From assembly GCA_004297775.1 (NCBI GenBank), contig SCUE01000003.1, forward strand, positions 1 through 64,000: a stretch of DNA of 64,000 nt, given 5' to 3'. The stretch comes from Chloroflexota bacterium. Its GTDB lineage: Bacteria > Chloroflexota > UBA6077 > FW602-bin22. Of this stretch, positions 58,244 to 64,000 are shown piece by piece (positions within the stretch are counted from its first letter, which is position 1; the number at the start of each line of letters is the position of its first letter). The notes under the pieces are model-generated. The model was not told the origin of the DNA. It did not search any database and saw nothing but the letters and a program-made list of their open reading frames with translations. Position numbers and translations under genes: made by a program.

Positions 58244-58252
58244 GCCGGGTCG

Positions 58253-59326
58253 TCAGCGAAGTGAAAAGTCGAGTCTCACCGGGAACAGCACATCGAAGTA
58301 CGTGATGACGAGCACCATTGAGAGCAAGACAGCCATGCCGACGAAGTGGATCGCGCCTTCGCGCCGCGGACTGACGCGACGACCGCGCAACGCCTCAAGC
58401 ACGACGAAGACGAGGCGGCCGCCGTCCAGACCAGGAATCGGCAAGAGATTTGCCACCGCCAAACCCGCGCCGAGCGTCCCGGCCATATAGAGGACCGGGA
58501 ACCACCATCCGGTCCGGATCGTCTCGGCGGCCGCCTGCGAGGTGGCCTGAAACAGCCCGACCGGTCCGACTGGCCGAAGCAGCTCGAGCGGCACCAATCC
58601 CCGCACCGCCAGGACGGGGATGGAGAGTGTCAAGAGGACTCCGCGTCCCGTCTCACGCGCGCCGAGAATCAGCGCCTCGAAGCCCGAGTGCTGAATGGGC
58701 TCGACGCGAGCCGGCCGATCGATGATGCCGATGCCGATCGGTCCCTCGCCCTCTGGCCATTCTGCTCGTGGCGTGATCATGGCATCGATCGGCGCTGAGT
58801 CTCGAGTCAAGGCGATCGCAACCGGTGCGCCGAGATAGCGGTTGGTGATTTCGCGCAGTTCCGACGTCGATTGAACCGATATTCCGCCAAGTCCGGAAAT
58901 CACGTCGCCGATCCGCAGTCCGCCAACGTCCGCGGGCGATCCGGCGATAACCCGGAAGATCTCGACGCGCGTCGCGGTGACGGTCGGCCAACCACCGACG
59001 TACCCGGCCGCGAACATGATCGATGCCGCGACCAGATTCATCGTCGATCCGGCAACCAGAATCGCGAATCGCCAGCGCTTCGGCGCACGTGCAAAGGAAC
59101 GCGGCGCGTCGGGGTCTTCCTCGCCCAACATGCGGACGAAGCCGCCGAGCGGGATTGCATTCAACGTGTAGGTCGTTTCGCCGCGACGAATCCCGAAAAT
59201 GCGTGGCGGGAAACCGACGCCGAATTCTTCGACTCGTATGTTGGCGAGCTTCGCCAACACGAAGTGCCCGAGTTCGTGGACGAAGATCATGAAGCCGAGC
59301 AGAACGATGAAAGCGATGACGTTCAT
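58253..59326 (-). CDS. rseP: RIP metalloprotease RseP (site-2 protease)
   Basis: A 357-aa zinc membrane protease cleaving anti-sigma factors or signal-peptide remnants inside the membrane. 'FVHELGHFVLAK' (HExxH) is in the first helix, one PDZ domain lies at ~115-190 ('VGGLRIGDVISGLGGI'), and 'NLLPIPGLDGGRL' carries the third ligand. About four transmembrane helices. The ATG 59326 is chosen at the conserved start, 7 bp after dxr; a longer frame to 59500 is spurious. Confidence 0.95.
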   Translation of the reverse strand: MNVIAFIVLLGFMIFVHELGHFVLAKLANIRVEEFGVGFPPRIFGIRRGETTYTLNAIPLGGFVRMLGEEDPDAPRSFARAPKRWRFAILVAGSTMNLVAASIMFAAGYVGGWPTVTATRVEIFRVIAGSPADVGGLRIGDVISGLGGISVQSTSELREITNRYLGAPVAIALTRDSAPIDAMITPRAEWPEGEGPIGIGIIDRPARVEPIQHSGFEALILGARETGRGVLLTLSIPVLAVRGLVPLELLRPVGPVGLFQATSQAAAETIRTGWWFPVLYMAGTLGAGLAVANLLPIPGLDGGRLVFVVLEALRGRRVSPRREGAIHFVGMAVLLSMVLVITYFDVLFPVRLDFSLR

Positions 59327-59333
59327 CGGCGCC

Positions 59334-60470
59334 TCAAGCAAGCGCGTGCCGGGCGAACTGGCGCGCCCAATCCTCCGCTTCGATGACGTCGGCCTCGCTC
59401 TCGATCGGCACACCGTCGTGCGCGTCCAGGCAGCGCGCGAGGGTGTCGGCAATCGCGGGAAACGCGCAGCGTCCGGATGCGAACCACTCGACCGCGACAT
59501 CGTTCGTCGCCGAAATCGCGGCGGGGTACGTGAGGCCGCGCCGACCGGCCTCGATGACGACGTCGAATGCCGGGTAGCGCCGCGCGTCCACGCTTGAGAA
59601 CGTGAGTGCTCCTAGCGCGGCGTAGTCGGGCGCTTCCACTGGCCCCGACAGCCGATCGGGAAATGTCAGCGCGTACTGGATCGGTACTCTCATGTCAGGC
59701 AACCCTAATTGAGCCTTGCTCGATCCGTCGACGAATTGAACGATTGAGTGAATGATGCTCTCCCGGTGAATCAAGACGCGGATCTTGTCGAACCACACGT
59801 CGAAGAGCCAGCGTGATTCGATGACCTCGAACGCCTTGTTGACGAGTGTCGCCGTGTCGATCGTGATCTTGGCGCCCATTCGCCAGACCGGATGCTTCAG
59901 CGCGGCGTCGGGCCCGACCATCGGCAGATCGTCGAGCGGCGTATCGCGGAACGCCCCGCCGGACGCGGTGAGCAGAATTCGCGAGACGGAGTCGGGGACT
60001 CGCAATCCATCCGATCCCTCTCCGCGCAGGCACTGCCAGATCGCGCTGTGCTCGCTATCGATCGGCAGAATCCGCGCGCTGGCGGCGGCGGCGCGCCGAG
60101 TGATCAATTCGCCGGCGGCGACGAGTACCTCTTTGTTCGCCGTGGCGACGTCGCGGCCTCGATCGAGGGCCGCCAGCGTCGCGGAGAGCGCTGAGGTACT
60201 GGTCGTCGCGACAACGACGAGATCGACGCCATCGAGTCTCGCCAGATCGACCATCGTGGTCCGGCAGCGGCCCGGAATCGCGATATTCGCGGCCGCGGAA
60301 TACCAGGGGACGTCGAACTCGGCCAGTTGACGTTCCAGGAGTGCCGTGCTCGCGCCGGCGGCCAGTCCGAGCACGCGAAATCGATTCGGAAATGAGCGGA
60401 TGACATCGAGAGTCTGAGTGCCGATTGACCCGGTGCTGCCGAGGACGACGACACCGCGTGGCACGGTCAC
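59334..60470 (-). CDS. dxr: 1-deoxy-D-xylulose 5-phosphate reductoisomerase
   Basis: A 378-aa MEP-pathway enzyme. 'VVVLGSTGSIGTQTLDVI' binds NADPH, 'ATANKEVLVAAG', 'PIDSEHSAIWQ' and 'LTASGGAFRD' form the metal and substrate sites, with the C-terminal helical domain at the end. GTG 60470 overlaps the cdsA stop (GTGA); the 602-aa frame is an extension over cdsA. Shows isoprenoid synthesis by the MEP route, feeding uppS encoded nearby. Confidence 0.96.
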   Translation of the reverse strand: MTVPRGVVVLGSTGSIGTQTLDVIRSFPNRFRVLGLAAGASTALLERQLAEFDVPWYSAAANIAIPGRCRTTMVDLARLDGVDLVVVATTSTSALSATLAALDRGRDVATANKEVLVAAGELITRRAAAASARILPIDSEHSAIWQCLRGEGSDGLRVPDSVSRILLTASGGAFRDTPLDDLPMVGPDAALKHPVWRMGAKITIDTATLVNKAFEVIESRWLFDVWFDKIRVLIHRESIIHSIVQFVDGSSKAQLGLPDMRVPIQYALTFPDRLSGPVEAPDYAALGALTFSSVDARRYPAFDVVIEAGRRGLTYPAAISATNDVAVEWFASGRCAFPAIADTLARCLDAHDGVPIESEADVIEAEDWARQFARHALA

Positions 60471-61291
60471 GGCCAGATATATCCCGTCATCAGCGCAAGC
60501 GTTACGAGAACCATGATTTGGCCATCGATGCGATCCATGAGACCGCCGTGGCCAGGCACGATGACGCCGGCATCTTTCGCGCCCACCAGCCGTTTCAGAC
60601 CAGACTCGAGCAGATCGCCGGCGATCGCGGCCGCGCCGCACGAGAGTCCGAGCACGATCGCGAACACGAGAGGCCAACCGAGTACCGGTGCGAAGACCAA
60701 CGTCGGAATCACCGGCAAGACCAATGCCGCGGCGGCACCCTCGGCCGTCTTTCGCGGGCTCAAGTGGGCGAAGAAGGGCCGACGTCCGACCGCCCGCCCG
60801 ACGAGGTACGCTCCCGAGTCCGAGATCCAGGTCGCCGTGGCCGCGACGATCAGGAGGACCACGCCGCGTTCCACGACGAATCCCTGAACAAGGACCTGAT
60901 CGTCGGCCATCCGAAGCGCGTTCGCCTGCGCAAGTGGCCAGCCCACGAAGAGCCCGGTTAGGATTGTTAGGCCCCAATCGGGCAGCGCGCGTTGCGCGGG
61001 GAGATCGGCCGCGAGGAAGTAGAGGCCGGGACCCAGAACGAGCAGCGCCAGCGCGAGCGCTCCGACGTGACTGCCGGGCGCTAGCGGTGCGATCGTGATC
61101 ACGATCGCGCCCATGAGAGAGATCGGCCACGCCGGGCGCCATCCAGCGCGCTCAAAGAGCCGCGACACTTCGACGACGCCGACTGTGCATGCCGCCGCGA
61201 CCAGGAGCGCCAGCGTTTCTCGGCCAAACCAGATCGAGGCAAGGACGAGCGGCATCAGGATGCTGGCGCTGGCCAGTCGGGCCAGCATCAC
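60467..61291 (-). CDS. cdsA: Phosphatidate cytidylyltransferase
   Basis: A 274-aa polytopic membrane enzyme making CDP-diacylglycerol, with about seven to eight helices. The CdsA signature is seen as 'LSPRKTAEGAAAALVLPVIP' and 'VPGHGGLMDRIDGQ' at the C-terminus. GTG 61291 or ATG 61288 starts it, 15 bp after uppS. Confidence 0.93.
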   Translation of the reverse strand: MMLARLASASILMPLVLASIWFGRETLALLVAAACTVGVVEVSRLFERAGWRPAWPISLMGAIVITIAPLAPGSHVGALALALLVLGPGLYFLAADLPAQRALPDWGLTILTGLFVGWPLAQANALRMADDQVLVQGFVVERGVVLLIVAATATWISDSGAYLVGRAVGRRPFFAHLSPRKTAEGAAAALVLPVIPTLVFAPVLGWPLVFAIVLGLSCGAAAIAGDLLESGLKRLVGAKDAGVIVPGHGGLMDRIDGQIMVLVTLALMTGYIWP

Positions 61292-61306
61292 GCGTGAACT
61301 CCGACC

Positions 61307-61972
61307 TCAGGCTGTGAGCACGCCGCCGAACTTGCGGGTGCGGTGAGAGTACACGTCGATTGCTGCCAGGAGATTCGCGCGCCCGAAGTCCGGCCAGTAC
61401 GTTGGCGTCGAAAAATACTCGGCGTACGCCGATTGCCAGACCAGGAAGTTGCTGAGCCGCATCTCTCCGGCGGTGCGGATGATCAAGTCGGGATCGGGCT
61501 GCCCGGCCGTGGCCAGATAGCGATCGATGGTCGATTCGTCGATTGACTCGGGCGCGACGCCTTCGCGCACGATTCGACGAATGGCGCGAACGACCTCGGC
61601 TCGGCCGCCATAGTTGAACGCGACGTTCAGAGTGAAACGACGGTTCTCGCTCGTCGTTCGAATTGCCGTTTCCATCGCTTGGACCAGGTGGGCCGGCAAA
61701 TCGTCCAGCCATCCGACGTGATGCACGCGGACGCCGATGCGATGGAGTTCTTCCGTCTCACGCTCAATGACCTCGGTCATCAGCGCGAAGAGGCCCTCCA
61801 CCTCGTCGCGCGGCCGGCGCCAGTTTTCGGTCGAGAACGCGTAGATCGTCAGAACTTCGACGCCCAGCTCGACGCAGCATTCGAGAATCGCGCGAATGTT
61901 GTCGGTCCCGGCGCGGTGCCCGGCCAGACGAGGAAGGCCACGCTCCTCAGCCCACCGCCCGTTGCCGTCCAT
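61307..61972 (-). CDS. uppS: Undecaprenyl diphosphate synthase, start not canonical
   Basis: From ATG 61972 the reading begins 'MDGNGRWAEERGLPRLAGHR', 221 aa, but the conserved family sequence starts earlier: in frame upstream, 'PTIPRHIAII' precedes MDGN exactly as in other cis-prenyltransferases. The open frame runs back to the frr stop (62042-62044) and contains no ATG, GTG or TTG; CTG 62005 would give a normal N-terminus. Conserved 'FSTENWRRP' and 'DLIIRTAGEMRLSNF' are present. Makes the C55 carrier lipid for peptidoglycan. Confidence 0.92.
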   Translation of the reverse strand: MDGNGRWAEERGLPRLAGHRAGTDNIRAILECCVELGVEVLTIYAFSTENWRRPRDEVEGLFALMTEVIERETEELHRIGVRVHHVGWLDDLPAHLVQAMETAIRTTSENRRFTLNVAFNYGGRAEVVRAIRRIVREGVAPESIDESTIDRYLATAGQPDPDLIIRTAGEMRLSNFLVWQSAYAEYFSTPTYWPDFGRANLLAAIDVYSHRTRKFGGVLTA

Positions 61973-62041
61973 GATGATGGCGATGTGGCGAGGAATTGTC
62001 GGCAGAAGCGGCGCGCCAGCCGAGGCGTCTGAGGAGATCGT

Positions 62042-62599
62042 CTAGACCTCCATGATCTCGGCCTCTTTGGCGTGACTGACCTTCTCGATTTCGAGGACGA
62101 ATCGATCGGTCAGCCGCTGGAGGCTCTCGAAACCGCGGGCGTGTTCATCGGACGAAACGAGCTTCTCCGTCTCCATTTCGTCGATGTCCTTTAGTGCGTC
62201 GCGCCGGACATTGCGGACGGCGATCCGCCCCTCCTCGGCCTTGCGCCGCGACACCTTCACCATATCCCGTCGCCGTTCCTCGGTCAGCGGCGGAATTGCG
62301 AGCCGAATGACCTTTCCATCGTTCGTCGGGTTCAAGCCAAGGTCGGATTTCAGGATTGCCTTTTCGATCGCGCCGAAAGACGCCTTGTCGAACGGCTGGA
62401 TGACGATCAGGCGCGGCTCCGGCACGTGAATGCTAGCGAGCTTCATCATCGGCGTCGGGTTACCGTAGTACTCAACCGGCACGCGTTCGACCAGGGCAGA
62501 ACTGGCGCGGCCGGTTCGCAATCCCGAGAGCTCCTTGCGAAGAGCGTCGACAGACTTCGCCATACGGATCTCAGCATCGCTCAATAGTTCGGCAATCAT
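62042..62599 (-). CDS. frr: Ribosome recycling factor
   Basis: A 185-aa RRF that splits post-termination ribosomes with EF-G. 'LRTGRASSALVERVPVEYYG', 'NDGKVIRLAIPPLTEERRRD' and 'VRNVRRDALKDI' are diagnostic. GGGGGAG 5 nt before ATG. Its stop is followed in the same frame by uppS coding sequence. Confidence 0.97.
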   Translation of the reverse strand: MIAELLSDAEIRMAKSVDALRKELSGLRTGRASSALVERVPVEYYGNPTPMMKLASIHVPEPRLIVIQPFDKASFGAIEKAILKSDLGLNPTNDGKVIRLAIPPLTEERRRDMVKVSRRKAEEGRIAVRNVRRDALKDIDEMETEKLVSSDEHARGFESLQRLTDRFVLEIEKVSHAKEAEIMEV

Positions 62600-62610
62600 C
62601 GCGACTCCCC

Positions 62611-63886
<1,276 letters not shown>

Positions 63887-63944
63887 TTTGGTTTACCCCC
63901 GTGTCGGATGGACCTGTGTTGAATGAAAGCGATCACCCGTCGCG

Positions 63945-64000
63945 CTAGTCGGCAGTGTCGTCGCGCGATTCGTTGTCATCCTCGTCGGCTGCCGCGTCCT
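63945..64000 (-). CDS. rpsB: C-terminal end of 30S ribosomal protein S2 (truncated by window edge)
   Basis: Only the last ~18 codons are in the window: 'DAAADEDDNESRDDTAD' then TAG. The acidic tail by itself is not diagnostic; assignment to rpsB rests on its position directly upstream of tsf-pyrH-frr, where rpsB sits in most bacteria, and on S2 often having an acidic C-terminal extension. Confidence 0.6.
   Translation of the reverse strand, partial: DAAADEDDNESRDDTAD

Noticed and set aside
59334-61142. 602-aa version of Dxr with an Arg-rich N-terminal domain
   Set aside because: The extra 224 residues are the out-of-frame reading of cdsA; the real start is GTG 60470 overlapping the cdsA stop.
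8205-62044. UAG reassigned to an amino acid, because two genes are in frame after a TAG
   Set aside because: TAG is used as an ordinary stop by many other genes here (for example those ending at 21484, 25886 and 37422), so the code is standard.

Overview
The window is GC-rich bacterial chromosome, densely packed with genes. Most neighbours on the same strand abut or overlap by 4 bp (GTGA or ATGA stop/start overlaps), and many starts are GTG or TTG. I see no transposase, phage gene, CRISPR array, rRNA or convincing tRNA. Several traits fit Chloroflexota best: a threonyl-tRNA synthetase without TGS domain under a T-box, MoxR/DUF58/DUF4129 and CoxD/CoxE-like modules, a YfhO-type membrane protein, Pro/Thr-rich anchored proteins, and -10 boxes lying directly upstream of start codons. 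The phylum is an inference from gene content and style; no marker gene was compared against a database.

Layout. 0-4 kb: MerR-like regulator, SDR oxidoreductase, ChlI-like AAA+ ATPase, small lipoprotein, membrane cytochrome b. 4-7.4 kb (minus): arginine genes argJ-argB-argD. 7.4-11.1 kb: site-2-protease-like M50 peptidase, HD-domain protein, TyrA, LarA/DUF2088-type protein. 11.1-19.1 kb: unknown acidic-tailed protein, D-Ala-D-Ala carboxypeptidase, membrane sulfite-oxidase-type protein, PHP phosphoesterase, two glycosyltransferases, then two membrane-anchored Pro/Thr-rich proteins, one with LysM. 19.3-25.9 kb: MoxR-DUF58-DUF4129 cassette, YfhO-family protein, Nudix hydrolase. 25.9-33 kb (minus): fused membrane/spermidine-synthase protein, S41 protease, 2-oxoacid dehydrogenase E2, lipA, lipB, rarA. 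33-38.3 kb: two zinc alcohol dehydrogenases diverging from a MoxR (CoxD-like) and VWA (CoxE-like) pair, then a FAH-family enzyme. 38.3-43 kb: T-box-controlled thrS and, convergent with it, glgP. 43-51.6 kb: rpsO, pnp, dnaJ, prmA, rsmE, a HIT protein, a 51-aa basic protein, Trm112-like protein, EF-G paralogue. 51.6-64 kb (minus): the translation/envelope superoperon rpsB(partial)-tsf-pyrH-frr-uppS-cdsA-dxr-rseP followed by nusA-ylxR-infB-rbfA-nrnA-truB-ribF.

The strongest regulatory observations are: (1) a T-box riboswitch before thrS, with specifier codon ACC, T-box motif and terminator all readable; (2) an intrinsic terminator between a -10 box and the nusA start, which suggests NusA feedback by attenuation; (3) a TANNNT -10 box exactly 6 nt before the start codon at four loci, the arrangement expected for leaderless mRNAs; (4) a 7-bp helix able to hide the pnp Shine-Dalgarno; (5) an inverted repeat lying between two divergent -10 boxes at 49.44 kb. 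uppS has no canonical start codon that would include its conserved first strand, so either a non-AUG start or an unusual coupling to frr is needed. I found no obviously new multi-gene defence or biosynthetic system; the novelty here is mostly in gene regulation.
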